From: Sphingobacteriaceae bacterium
Lineage (GTDB): Bacteria > Bacteroidota > Bacteroidia > Sphingobacteriales > Sphingobacteriaceae
Direction: 5' to 3'
Length of the DNA: 55,644 nt
NCBI GenBank assembly: GCA_947458875.1
Contig: CANGZD010000008.1
Location: 1 to 55,644, forward strand
Shown: piece after piece, positions 24,388 through 33,221 of the stretch
Numbering within the stretch: the stretch's first letter is position 1
Layout of the letters: every line of letters begins with the position of its first letter
Program-made: the position numbers and the translations under genes
The notes under the pieces: model-generated
Databases searched by the model: none
What the model saw: the letters and a program-made list of their open reading frames with translations, nothing else
What the model was told of the DNA's origin: nothing

Positions 24388-25560
24388 ATGCAAGTTTTCC
24401 ACAACAAGAGCAAAATCATCATCACCTGTAATAAGCGTTTATCGCCGTATTTACAGCAAGAAGTTCAGGCCCTCGGATTTGAAATAGTTCGCTCCTTCAG
24501 TACAGGAGTTGAACTTTTTGGCACCGTGAACGACTGTATCAAACTCAATCTCAATCTTCGGTGCGCCAGTCAGATTTTATATTCGCTAAAAGCATTTATC
24601 GCCGAAAATCCGGCTCGTTTGTATAAAGAATTATTGGAGATGGAATGGGAAGAGCTGATCGATTTTTCCGCTTACTTTTCCGTTACTTCCAACGTAGATA
24701 ATCAATTTATCACCACGCCTTTGTTTGCGAATTTGAAAGTGAAAGACGCCATCGTTGATCGCATAAAAGACAAAAAAGGCATTCGTCCCAATACTGGTCC
24801 TGAGTTAAATAAAGCGGTTGTTCATTTATATTGGAAAGACGATCAGGCTGAAATTTATCTCGACACTTCGGGCGAAACCCTGGCCAAGCACGGCTACCGC
24901 AAACATCCTGGTAAAGCCCCTATGTTAGAAGCCTTGGCTGCTGCCACCGTGATGGCAACCCGATGGGATGGTAAAGGTCCGTTTATAAACCCTATGTGCG
25001 GCTCTGGCACGCTGGCTATTGAGGCTGCTTTGCTGGCTACCAACAGAAGTCCCGGCTTATACCGAATGAATTATGGTTTCATGCATGTATTGGGTTATGA
25101 AGAAGAAGTGTTTTTTGCTGCCCGCCGGGAATTAAAAGATCAGGTTTTGAAAAATGCCGAGTTTAAAATCATTGCGACTGATATTTCGCCCGATGCCATA
25201 GATATTGCCCAAAAAAATGCCAAAACAGCTGGCGTTGATCAATTGATTGATTTTATGGTTTGTGATTTTGCGGATACTCCGGTTCCTGAAGGTGCCGGTG
25301 TGTTAATGTTCAATCCGGCATATGGCGAACGATTGGGGGTTCACACCTTATTGGAAACTACCTACAAACGCATGGGCGATTTTATGAAGCAAAAGGCCAA
25401 AGGTTACCGCGGGTATATTTTTACCGGCAATCCCGATCTGGCCAAAAAAATAGGCTTAAAAGCTTCCCGAAGGATTGAATTTTATAACGGAAAACTGGAT
25501 TGCCGTTTGTTGGAATATGAATTGTACGACGGCACCCGCAGAACCGATCAAGATTCGTAA
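24388..25560 (+). CDS. THUMP-domain class I rRNA methyltransferase, RlmL-like
   Basis: SAM-dependent N2-guanine methyltransferase of the RlmL/Trm14 type acting on 23S rRNA. The 390-residue protein has an N-terminal ferredoxin-like/THUMP region (residues about 10-155; SARELFGT-like FSTGVELFGTVNDC) and a Rossmann methyltransferase domain with PMCGSGTLAIEAA (SAM loop) and the catalytic motif written NPAYGERLG. Most relatives have NPPY, so the second Pro is Ala here. Cytoplasmic. The PhoR-like kinase starts 21 bp later on the same strand. Confidence 0.88.
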   Translation: MQVFHNKSKIIITCNKRLSPYLQQEVQALGFEIVRSFSTGVELFGTVNDCIKLNLNLRCASQILYSLKAFIAENPARLYKELLEMEWEELIDFSAYFSVTSNVDNQFITTPLFANLKVKDAIVDRIKDKKGIRPNTGPELNKAVVHLYWKDDQAEIYLDTSGETLAKHGYRKHPGKAPMLEALAAATVMATRWDGKGPFINPMCGSGTLAIEAALLATNRSPGLYRMNYGFMHVLGYEEEVFFAARRELKDQVLKNAEFKIIATDISPDAIDIAQKNAKTAGVDQLIDFMVCDFADTPVPEGAGVLMFNPAYGERLGVHTLLETTYKRMGDFMKQKAKGYRGYIFTGNPDLAKKIGLKASRRIEFYNGKLDCRLLEYELYDGTRRTDQDS

Positions 25561-25581
25561 ATTTATAAAAACGCTCATTTT

Positions 25582-26622
25582 ATGAAACTTTCCGTTCTTG
25601 TTTTCGTTAATGCGCTGGCGGTAGCCCTTTCTCTAGCTTTACTAAATTTTTATTTTCAGCAGAATTGGTTGTACATGTTGGCCACTTTTTCGGTAGCATT
25701 GGTTACAAGTTTTGTGGTGTTTTATTACTTAACTGAGCGTTATGTTTATAGTAAAATCAAGCTGATTTATAAGCTCATTCATAACCTTAAATTGGGAAAA
25801 GATCTTAAAGATGCTCTAGGTGAGTACGTTAGTGCCGATCCCATTAATGATGTAGAACAAGAGGTAAAAGAGTGGGCCATCAATAAAAAATCGGAAATAG
25901 ACGGTTTAAAAAAGCAGGAGGAGTTTAGAAGAGAATTTCTGGCTAATATTTCTCACGAATTTAAGACCCCATTGTTTGCTATTCAAGGTTATATAGAAGC
26001 CCTTCAAGAGGGTGTGGGCGATGAAAAACAAAGTCGGAAATTTTTAGAAAAAGCCGCAAAAAATATCGATCGCCTGAGCTATTTGATCGAAGATCTGGAT
26101 GCCATTTCCAAATTGGAGAGCGGCGAAATACCCATTAATTATCAGACTTTCGATTTAGCTCAACTCATCCATGAGGTAATTGATGCCATGGAAATGAAAG
26201 CCCAGAAATACCGCATCAAATTAACTTTTAAAGAGAAATATGACCAGTCAAGCAGGGTTTATGCCGATCGCGAAAAAATCAGACAAGTATTGGTCAACCT
26301 AATTGATAATTCACTTAAATACGGAAAATCAGATGGTGAAACTTCCATCAAAATTTTCGAACTACACGATCAATATTTAGTGGAAGTAACCGATGATGGG
26401 GTAGGAATTGAGGAAAAAAACTTATCCCGGATATTTGAGCGGTTTTACCGTACCGATTTTAGTCGCTCCCGCGAAATTGGAGGCTCCGGACTGGGTTTAG
26501 CCATTGTAAAACACATCTTAGAGGCCCATGCTCAAACCATCACGGTGAGAAGTACCGAAAATATTGGTTCCACCTTCGGCTTTACCCTTCAAATGGCCGA
26601 AAGAACCATCCCGATTAATTAA
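25582..26622 (+). CDS. PhoR-like sensor histidine kinase (orphan)
   Basis: A 346-residue kinase with two TM helices close together (about residues 3-24 and 30-50), so almost no periplasmic sensor, as in PhoR. His125 in the H box (FLANISHEFKTPLFAIQGY) accepts phosphate; N (NLIDNSLKYG), G1 (DDGVGIEEKN) and G2 (GGSGLGLAIV) boxes are intact. No response regulator gene is adjacent. The DUF47 and Pit phosphate-transport genes follow, so it probably senses phosphate status through them. Confidence 0.9.
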   Translation: MKLSVLVFVNALAVALSLALLNFYFQQNWLYMLATFSVALVTSFVVFYYLTERYVYSKIKLIYKLIHNLKLGKDLKDALGEYVSADPINDVEQEVKEWAINKKSEIDGLKKQEEFRREFLANISHEFKTPLFAIQGYIEALQEGVGDEKQSRKFLEKAAKNIDRLSYLIEDLDAISKLESGEIPINYQTFDLAQLIHEVIDAMEMKAQKYRIKLTFKEKYDQSSRVYADREKIRQVLVNLIDNSLKYGKSDGETSIKIFELHDQYLVEVTDDGVGIEEKNLSRIFERFYRTDFSRSREIGGSGLGLAIVKHILEAHAQTITVRSTENIGSTFGFTLQMAERTIPIN

Positions 26623-26652
26623 CATTAACTTAACATTGATTGATTAGCTTTG
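26619..26652 (+). promoter_or_regulatory. Pho-box-like direct repeat and -7 element before DUF47-pit
   Basis: TTAACAT occurs at 26619-26625 and 26630-26636, 11 bp apart, starting within the end of the kinase gene. TAGCTTTG, an exact TAnnTTTG, follows at 26645-26652. Two 7-bp repeats with an 11-bp step in place of a -33 element is the layout of a PhoB-activated promoter in E. coli. The repeat sequence differs from the E. coli Pho box, and activation is inferred. Confidence 0.6.
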
Positions 26653-26672
26653 AAGATTAAACTTTTCAAAAT

Positions 26673-27320
26673 ATGTCGTTAAACAGCATTTTCCAATATT
26701 TTGTTCCTAAAGACAAGAATTTTTTCCCGTTATTTGAACAATCGAGTTCTAATCTGATTGTAATGGCCGAGGCCTTGAAAAAGGCGGTGAATCTCAAAGA
26801 TCCCGAAGATCGATTGGTTTATTTTAAGGAAATTGAAAGTCTGGAACATGTGGGAGATGAAATTACTCACCAAATTTATCTTGAATTAAGTAAGAATTTC
26901 ATTACACCGTTCGACAGGGAAGACATTCACCAATTGGCTACTGCCATTGATGATGTAGCCGACTATATCCACGGTTCTGCAAACCGTATGTTGCTTTACC
27001 AGGTTAACAATATTACGGAGCCCATCCAAAAATTGGCCGATCTAATTCTACAAGCTTGTACAGATCTGGATAAAGCAATCCGCGAATTGCGCAACTTAAA
27101 AAATATCAGAGCCATCGCCGACTCTTGTGTTCGTATCAACAGCATCGAAAACCAAGCAGATTATGTATTCGACAGGGCTGTTGGTGATCTATTTGCTCAT
27201 GAAAAAGATGCGGTTCAGCTGATCAAATACAAAGAGGTTTTGGCTGCTTTAGAGACTGCAACCGACATGTGCGAAGATGCTGCTAATGTGTTGGAATCTA
27301 TTTTAGTTAAAAACGCCTAA
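26673..27320 (+). CDS. DUF47-family PhoU-like protein
   Basis: A 215-residue helical protein of the PhoU/DUF47 group that partners Pit-type phosphate transporters. Acidic metal-binding type motifs of the family are visible: EIESLEHVGDEITHQIY (residues about 45-61) and DREDIHQLATAIDDVADYI (about 75-95), with a second-half copy, RINSIENQADYVFDRAV. Cytoplasmic, likely regulating the Pit transporter encoded 12 bp downstream. Confidence 0.95.
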   Translation: MSLNSIFQYFVPKDKNFFPLFEQSSSNLIVMAEALKKAVNLKDPEDRLVYFKEIESLEHVGDEITHQIYLELSKNFITPFDREDIHQLATAIDDVADYIHGSANRMLLYQVNNITEPIQKLADLILQACTDLDKAIRELRNLKNIRAIADSCVRINSIENQADYVFDRAVGDLFAHEKDAVQLIKYKEVLAALETATDMCEDAANVLESILVKNA

Positions 27321-27331
27321 TTCTATTTTAA

Positions 27332-28387
27332 ATGGGCTTAACTTTACTTATTACGGTCATTGTTTTAGCCTTGATATTTGATTATATCAACGGTTTTCAT
27401 GATGCGGCTAACTCCATCGCAACAGTAGTTTCTACCAAGGTGCTTACGCCGTTTCAAGCGGTGGCTTGGGCAGCTTTCTTTAACTTTTTGGCTTATTGGA
27501 TCTTCAGTTTAAATGTAGCCGATACGGTGGCTAAAACTGCCAATACCTTAAAAATCGATTTAGTAGTGATTTTGGCCGGTATTCTGGCGGCCATTTGCTG
27601 GAACCTAATCACTTGGTGGAAAGGGATTCCTTCCAGTTCTTCTCATACCTTAATCGGAGGTTTTGCAGGTGCTGCCTTAGCACATGGCGGCATTAGTGTG
27701 GTGAACCTTTCGGTAATTGGTAAAGTGGCTATGTTCATTGTATTGGCGCCAATTATTGGCTTAATAGTGGCTTATATCATCACGCTCATCATCATCAATA
27801 TTTGCCGCAAGGCGAATCCCAGCCGGGCAGAGTGGTGGTTCCGTAAGTTACAGCTGGTATCATCTGCCTTGTTCAGTTTGGGTCATGGTGGTAACGATGC
27901 TCAAAAAGTAATGGGTATCATTTCTGCGGCGATTATTGTTTATCTGAATACATCCCATCAGGGAGTCGATCAGATTCCAGGTTGGTTACAAATCAGTTAT
28001 GAGGTGGTGAATGGTAAAACAAAAATCACTCACATGCCGGAGTGGATTCCAATTGCTTGTTATACTTCCATTGCCTTGGGTACCATGAGCGGCGGCTGGA
28101 AGATTGTGAAGACCATGGGTACAAAAATCACTAAAGTAACACCTTTAGAAGGCGTTGCTGCCGAAACGGCCGGTGCTCTGACCCTTTTCATGACCGAACA
28201 TTTTAAAATACCTGTATCCACCACGCATACCATTACTGGTTCTATTATTGGTGTGGGTTTAAGCAAAAGGATTTCGGCTGTTAGATGGGGTGTAACTCTC
28301 AACCTGGTTTGGGCTTGGATTTTGACCATTCCTGTGTCGGCCTTGTTAGCAACCACTTTCTATTTTTTGCTTAAGCTATTCCTATAA
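27332..28387 (+). CDS. pit: Low-affinity inorganic phosphate transporter Pit
   Basis: A 351-residue inner-membrane proton- or sodium-coupled phosphate permease with about ten TM helices. Both inverted PiT signature repeats are present: INGFHDAANSIATVVSTK near residue 20 and SLGHGGNDAQKVMGI near residue 185; PVSTTHTITGSIIGVG near the end is also conserved. Coupled to DUF47, 12 bp upstream. A bidirectional terminator follows. Confidence 0.96.
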   Translation: MGLTLLITVIVLALIFDYINGFHDAANSIATVVSTKVLTPFQAVAWAAFFNFLAYWIFSLNVADTVAKTANTLKIDLVVILAGILAAICWNLITWWKGIPSSSSHTLIGGFAGAALAHGGISVVNLSVIGKVAMFIVLAPIIGLIVAYIITLIIINICRKANPSRAEWWFRKLQLVSSALFSLGHGGNDAQKVMGIISAAIIVYLNTSHQGVDQIPGWLQISYEVVNGKTKITHMPEWIPIACYTSIALGTMSGGWKIVKTMGTKITKVTPLEGVAAETAGALTLFMTEHFKIPVSTTHTITGSIIGVGLSKRISAVRWGVTLNLVWAWILTIPVSALLATTFYFLLKLFL

Positions 28388-28425
28388 TAACAGTTAACAA
28401 CAACGATCCGTACACAACACACAAT

Positions 28426-28458
28426 AAAAAAGAGGCATTGAAAAATGCCTCTTTTTTT
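28426..28458. terminator. Bidirectional intrinsic terminator
   Basis: AAAAAAGAGGCAT (28426-28438) pairs with ATGCCTCTTTTTT (28445-28457) around a 6-nt loop. It lies between convergent pit and the E2 gene. Confidence 0.93.
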
Positions 28459-28483
28459 ATTTCAATGTATAATTGATAATTAT

Positions 28484-30115
28484 TTAAGCTAATAACCTTA
28501 CAGGCTCTTCCAGCAGACTCTTTAAAGTTTGAAGGAAAGCGGCACCAGTTGCTCCATCTACCACACGGTGATCGCAGCTGAGGGTAACCTTCATGATACT
28601 ACCAGGTACCACCGCTCCATTCTTAACTACAGGTACTTGTTGAATGCCACCTACGGCTAAAATACAAGCATCTGGTGGATTAATAATGGCAGTAAAATCA
28701 TCGATACCAAACATTCCAAGGTTGGAGATGGTAAAAGTAGAGCCTTCCCAATCCGAAGGTTGCAATTTTTTAGCTTTGGCACGTTGTGCAAAGTCTTTCA
28801 CTTCTGCAGAAATATGAGAGAGCGATTTCCCATCTGCAAAACGAACCACTGGAACCAGTAAACCATCTTCAACGGCTACTGCCACCCCAATGTTTACATG
28901 TTCATTATAACGGATCTTATCTTCCAGCCAAGATGAATTAACATTCGGGTGTTGTTTCAAGGCTACGGCAACTGCTTTAATCACCATATCATTAAAGGAG
29001 ATTTTTACAGGAGCAAATTCATTGATCTTATTTCGAGCCTGAATAGCACTGTCCATATCGATGCTCATTTTCAAATAAAAATGAGGAGCGGTAAACATGC
29101 TTTCAGAAAGACGCTTGGCAATCACCTTGCGCATTTGCGAAACAGGTACTTCGGTGTATTTTTCCTGACCGATGAAGGTTGGAATGTTTACCGGTGCTGC
29201 CGCTGCTTTTTCTGCCGGTGTGTCTGCCGCTACAGCAGGAGCTGGAACGGCACCCGCTTTAAAGTTTTCTATGTCTTTTTTAACGATACGTCCGCCTTCT
29301 GCACTTCCCTGAACTTGGCGCAAGTCGATGCCTTTTTCTTTGGCAATTTTACGGGCCAAAGGCGATGCTTTTACTCTAGAGTCGTCCGCAATTGTGGCTG
29401 GTGCAACAACTGGAGCCGAACTTGCCGCAGGCTGAGCTACAGGTGCAACCGGAGCTGCGGGAGTTTCAGCTGGAGCTGACGCACTGGCTGGAACCAGTAA
29501 ACCAGAAACATCTGTTCCTTCTTTGCCTACAATGGCGATAATATCGTTTACTTTGGCTGCTTTACCTTTTTCTACCCCCACATACAACAAGGTACCTTCG
29601 GCATAAGCGGTCACCTCCATGGTAGCTTTATCGGTTTCCACATCGGCTAAAGTATCGTCACTTTTTACCTTATCGCCCACTTTTTTATGCCATTCGGCGA
29701 TCACGCCTTCGGTCATGGTATCGCTCAAAAGCGGCATGCGGATAACGGTCGCTCCTAAAGATTCCGGACTAATAACAGGTGTAGCAGCCGGAATAGAGGT
29801 AGGTGCCGGGCTTTCGGGCGCAGCTGGAGTTTCTGCAGCCGCTGTATTCCCGCTTAATAAAGCCTGGTAGTCTTCTCCGGGAGCACCTAAAATAGCAATT
29901 ACCGAATCAACCGGAACAGCAGCTCCTTCCTGGGCACCGATATATAAAATGGTACCCTCCTGGAAAGATTCAAAATCCATGGTGGCCTTGTCGGTTTCAA
30001 CCTCTGCAACTAAATCACCAGAATTCACCTTATCGCCCACTTTCTTATGCCATTTTGCAATCACCCCTTCGGTCATGGTGTCGCTCATTTTCGGCATGCG
30101 CACTACTTCAGCCAT
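28484..30115 (-). CDS. Pyruvate dehydrogenase E2, dihydrolipoyl acetyltransferase
   Basis: Transfers the acetyl group to CoA in the pyruvate dehydrogenase complex. The 543-residue protein has two lipoyl domains (about 1-77 and 125-200), each with the lipoylated Lys in VETDKATM, joined by Pro/Ala linkers. Next come an E3/E1-binding domain (VKASPLARKIAKEKGIDLRQ, about 255) and the CoA-dependent acyltransferase domain, with catalytic His516 in LSCDHRVVDG. The E1-alpha gene is 33 bp upstream. E1-beta is not here. Confidence 0.96.
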   Translation of the reverse strand: MAEVVRMPKMSDTMTEGVIAKWHKKVGDKVNSGDLVAEVETDKATMDFESFQEGTILYIGAQEGAAVPVDSVIAILGAPGEDYQALLSGNTAAAETPAAPESPAPTSIPAATPVISPESLGATVIRMPLLSDTMTEGVIAEWHKKVGDKVKSDDTLADVETDKATMEVTAYAEGTLLYVGVEKGKAAKVNDIIAIVGKEGTDVSGLLVPASASAPAETPAAPVAPVAQPAASSAPVVAPATIADDSRVKASPLARKIAKEKGIDLRQVQGSAEGGRIVKKDIENFKAGAVPAPAVAADTPAEKAAAAPVNIPTFIGQEKYTEVPVSQMRKVIAKRLSESMFTAPHFYLKMSIDMDSAIQARNKINEFAPVKISFNDMVIKAVAVALKQHPNVNSSWLEDKIRYNEHVNIGVAVAVEDGLLVPVVRFADGKSLSHISAEVKDFAQRAKAKKLQPSDWEGSTFTISNLGMFGIDDFTAIINPPDACILAVGGIQQVPVVKNGAVVPGSIMKVTLSCDHRVVDGATGAAFLQTLKSLLEEPVRLLA

Positions 30116-30148
30116 AATTTTTTTAAGCTTTTTCGGTTTTTAATTTAT

Positions 30149-31144
30149 TTAATCGCGAATAAAAGGATAATCGCTTTGAACGTAAACGTCTTTGTATAAT
30201 TCTGCCGGATCTGGCCATGGAGATTCTTCTGAGAATTTCACTGATTCCTCCACAATGGCTTTCACCTTTTCGTCAATTCCCTCGATCCAGGCCTCATCTG
30301 CATATTTTTTCTTCAAAATCACTTCTCTTACCACATCAATCGGGTCTTTAGACTTGTATTCTTCTACCTCTTCCTTAGTACGATATTTCGCAGGGTCAGA
30401 CATGGAGTGTCCTTTGTAGCGGTAAGTACGCATCTCGAGAAAAGTTGGTCCTTCGCCTCGTCTTGCTCTGCTCACGGCTTCGTCCATGGCATTGTGTACA
30501 GCTACCGGGTCCATACCATCTACAGGGGCACAAGGCATATCGAAACCAAGACCAATTTTGTAGATATCAACCATATTGGTGGTACGGGCTACCGAGGTAC
30601 CCATGGCGTAACCATTGTTTTCACAAACAAAAATCACGGGTAGTTTCCAAAGCATGGCCATGTTGAATGCTTCATTTAAAGCACCCTGGCGCACAGCCCC
30701 ATCGCCCATGTAACACACACAAACATTATCGGTTCCATTATATTGTTCAGCAAAAGCAATACCGGCACCCAATGGGATTTGTCCGCCCACAATACCATGA
30801 CCACCGTAAAAACGATGTTCTTTGCTGAACATGTGCATGGAACCACCTTTGCCTTTTGAACAGCCAGTAGCCTTACCATACAATTCAGCCATTACTTCAT
30901 TGGCCGACATTCCTTTGGCGATGGCATGCGCATGATCGCGGTAAGCGGTAATCATGGAATCTTCTGGTCTTAAAACCGACATGGCACCGGCTACTACGGC
31001 CTCTTGTCCGATGTAGAGATGACAAAATCCTCTGATTTTTTGCTGACCGTATAATTGTCCTGCTTTTTCTTCGAATTTTCGCATCAAAAGCATCGACTCA
31101 TACCATTCTAGATAGGTTTCTTTGGTAATTTCTACTGAACTCAT
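30149..31144 (-). CDS. pdhA: Pyruvate dehydrogenase E1 component, alpha subunit
   Basis: Thiamine-diphosphate enzyme subunit that decarboxylates pyruvate. The 331-residue protein contains the thiamine-diphosphate motif GDG (YMGDGAVRQGALNEAFNMA) to ENN (VIFVCENNGYAMGTS), the conserved KGKGGSMHMF block and the phosphorylation-loop region TYRYKGHSMSDPAKYR. Alpha and beta subunits are split in this organism, and the beta gene must lie elsewhere. E2 follows in the same operon. Confidence 0.95.
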   Translation of the reverse strand: MSSVEITKETYLEWYESMLLMRKFEEKAGQLYGQQKIRGFCHLYIGQEAVVAGAMSVLRPEDSMITAYRDHAHAIAKGMSANEVMAELYGKATGCSKGKGGSMHMFSKEHRFYGGHGIVGGQIPLGAGIAFAEQYNGTDNVCVCYMGDGAVRQGALNEAFNMAMLWKLPVIFVCENNGYAMGTSVARTTNMVDIYKIGLGFDMPCAPVDGMDPVAVHNAMDEAVSRARRGEGPTFLEMRTYRYKGHSMSDPAKYRTKEEVEEYKSKDPIDVVREVILKKKYADEAWIEGIDEKVKAIVEESVKFSEESPWPDPAELYKDVYVQSDYPFIRD

Positions 31145-31174
31145 TCTCTTAACAGATGTCTTTTTAAAGGATCA

Positions 31175-31182
31175 CAAATCTA
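31175..31182 (-). promoter_or_regulatory. Candidate -7 element for the pdhA-E2 operon
   Basis: Minus strand TAGATTTG, exact TAnnTTTG, 30 bp before the pdhA ATG. No clear -33 element at the usual distance. Confidence 0.45.
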
Positions 31183-31278
31183 ATTATATCTTGCAGAAAA
31201 AAGAAGTGCAAAGTGTTTAGTTTACGCTAAGTTTAAACAACTCCTAATTGTAAAAAAATGTTAAAAATAGGCCCTTTA

Positions 31279-31310
31279 TTTGCTTGTCAGGTTATTTTAA
31301 ACTACTTTTG
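31279..31310 (+). promoter_or_regulatory. Bacteroidota promoter for the NlpC/P60 gene
   Basis: TTTG (31279-31282), 20 bp, TACTTTTG (31303-31310): exact match in sequence and spacing to the Bacteroidota -33/-7 consensus. The leader is about 60 nt. Confidence 0.7.
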
Positions 31311-31375
31311 TTTTTCTGAATGTATTGATTTACTGATCATTTGATAATTTTCAGCACAATACTAATTAGAAAAAC

Positions 31376-31915
31376 ATGATTAAAAAGTTACTAACACTTC
31401 TTCTTTTCTGTTCTTTTTTAGCGTCGGCTCAGGCACAAACTATTGATGCAAAAAAAGATGCTGTGAAGACGGAAGATCCGGACAATTTGATTTCCGGATA
31501 CCTTTCACAAGTAATGGGTGTGGCTTTATCTGCAACCTCCAACTTAAAGCTTTATCAATTTATTTACGACTGGATCGGAACACCTTATCGCTTTGGTGGA
31601 TCGTCTCGTAAAGGCATTGATTGCTCGGCTTTCACCAAAGAAATCTATTCTAAAGTTTTCAATACGGTTATCCAGAGAAACTCTCGTGAAATTTTCAGCA
31701 TGACCACTCCGGTAAACCGTGAAGATTTAAAAGAAGGTGATTTGGTGTTTTTCAAAATCAAAAGCAGAAGCATTACTCACGTGGGTGTTTACCTAGGTGA
31801 TAACCGTTTTGCTCACGCTTCTACCACACGTGGTGTGGTACTAAGCAACCTTGAAGAGCCTTATTACAAACGCTATTTCTACAAAGGCGGCAGGCTCAAT
31901 CCAAGTTTAGATTAA
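31376..31915 (+). CDS. NlpC/P60-family cell-wall peptidase
   Basis: A 179-residue secreted hydrolase. A signal peptide (FLASAQAQ) precedes a single NlpC/P60 domain from about residue 60: the Tyr-rich entry GTPYRFGGSSRKGIDCSAF contains the nucleophile Cys, and THVGVYLGDNRFAHAS holds the catalytic His. Such enzymes cut D-gamma-glutamyl-diaminopimelate bonds in peptidoglycan stems. The gene stands alone with its own promoter. The C-terminal tail ends GGRLNPSLD. Confidence 0.93.
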   Translation: MIKKLLTLLLFCSFLASAQAQTIDAKKDAVKTEDPDNLISGYLSQVMGVALSATSNLKLYQFIYDWIGTPYRFGGSSRKGIDCSAFTKEIYSKVFNTVIQRNSREIFSMTTPVNREDLKEGDLVFFKIKSRSITHVGVYLGDNRFAHASTTRGVVLSNLEEPYYKRYFYKGGRLNPSLD

Positions 31916-31945
31916 TTTTTTCCTCCTTTAGTTGTTGGTTTTCAC

Positions 31946-33214
31946 TCAATTCGGGTGGATTTCCTTCAAGCTCAACGGCACCATACGTTTGGTTTTTAAA
32001 TAGGTGAAACCGGCAATTAGCAAGGTCATCGATCCACCAAAAAGTACGGATGGAATGGTTCCCATTAATCGTGCAGTTAAACCAGATTCGAAAGCCCCAA
32101 TTTCGTTGGAGGAACCAATAAACATGGAGTTTACGGCAGTTACCCTGCCCCGCATATCGTCGGGTGTGAGGAGTTGCAGTAAAGTAGAGCGGATGATTAC
32201 GCTTACACTATCGAAAGCACCCTCAAAAAATAAGATGACCAGCGAGAGGTAAAAATTTCTTGATAAGCCAAAACAAACAATGCTGATTCCGAATCCGGTT
32301 ACTGCTAACAAGAGGTTCCGCCATGGTTTGTTCATGGGCGAATAACGGGTCATTAAAATCATCGTCACTACTGCACCAATAGCAGGTGCTGCTCTCAAAA
32401 ATCCCAAACCTTCCGATCCTACTTTGAGAATATCGTTGGCAAAAATGGGCATGAGGGCCACTGCTCCGCCAAAAAACACCGAAAATAAATCGAGGCTCAA
32501 AGCACCTAGGAGCATTTTAGTTTTAAATACAAATCGCAAACCTTCGAGCAAGCTGATATGGATGGCTTCTTTTGGGATGAATTTGGGTGGTTGATTTTTG
32601 AGGTAAAAACTAACCAAGATGAGGGAAATAAAGGTAAGGATCACCACCAAGAAAAAGCAGGTGCTCACACCGGAAAACCCGTATAATAGCCCCCCCGCAG
32701 CCGGACCCAGAATGGAGGCAATTTGCCAGTTGGAGCTGTTCCAGGTAACGGCATTGGCAAAATGTTCTTTAGGGACGATTTGCGTAATTAAAGGAAATGC
32801 TGCCGGAGCGAAAAAGCCACGTGCTACCCCTAAAATGAAGATAGATAGGTAAATTCCAGAAATCACCATGGCTTTACCCAAATAATTAACTGCTTGTGGA
32901 AACGTGATGAGCAAGAGTAAGGTGGAGCAAACAAACATCACCCCGATGACCCAAACGAGTAATTTCTTTTTATCCGATTTATCGGCTACATAACCTCCAT
33001 AAAGGGCAATGGTAATGGCCGGGATGGCTTCGGTTAAACCGATCAATCCGAGCGAAAGCGGATCTTTAGTGAGCTGATACATGTGCCAGCCCACCACAAC
33101 CGCCTGAATTTGGTAAGCAAAGGTTAAGAAAAACCTCATGGCTACGTAAGAGCGGAATTCAGGGAATCGTAAGGCGCTATATGGATCAGGCTTTTTACCT
33201 GCAGTTTTGCTCAT
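31946..33214 (-). CDS. Major facilitator superfamily exporter
   Basis: A 422-residue membrane protein with about twelve TM helices. The MFS signature between helices 2 and 3 is GGYVADKSDKKKLL; RFPEFRSYVAMRFFLTFAYQ at the start is typical of the EntS-like group. Substrate cannot be read from sequence. The gene starts 7 bp after the M28 peptidase stop, making it second in that unit. Confidence 0.9.
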   Translation of the reverse strand: MSKTAGKKPDPYSALRFPEFRSYVAMRFFLTFAYQIQAVVVGWHMYQLTKDPLSLGLIGLTEAIPAITIALYGGYVADKSDKKKLLVWVIGVMFVCSTLLLLITFPQAVNYLGKAMVISGIYLSIFILGVARGFFAPAAFPLITQIVPKEHFANAVTWNSSNWQIASILGPAAGGLLYGFSGVSTCFFLVVILTFISLILVSFYLKNQPPKFIPKEAIHISLLEGLRFVFKTKMLLGALSLDLFSVFFGGAVALMPIFANDILKVGSEGLGFLRAAPAIGAVVTMILMTRYSPMNKPWRNLLLAVTGFGISIVCFGLSRNFYLSLVILFFEGAFDSVSVIIRSTLLQLLTPDDMRGRVTAVNSMFIGSSNEIGAFESGLTARLMGTIPSVLFGGSMTLLIAGFTYLKTKRMVPLSLKEIHPN

Positions 33215-33221
33215 CCCAGCT

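Noticed and set aside
28949-29479. 176-residue antisense frame in the E2 gene
   Set aside because: Product is Cys/Arg/Ser-rich and irregular, the reverse of the Ala/Pro linker codons of E2.
29619-30143. Two similar plus-strand frames, possible tandem genes
   Set aside because: Their likeness is explained by the duplicated lipoyl domains of E2 on the opposite strand.
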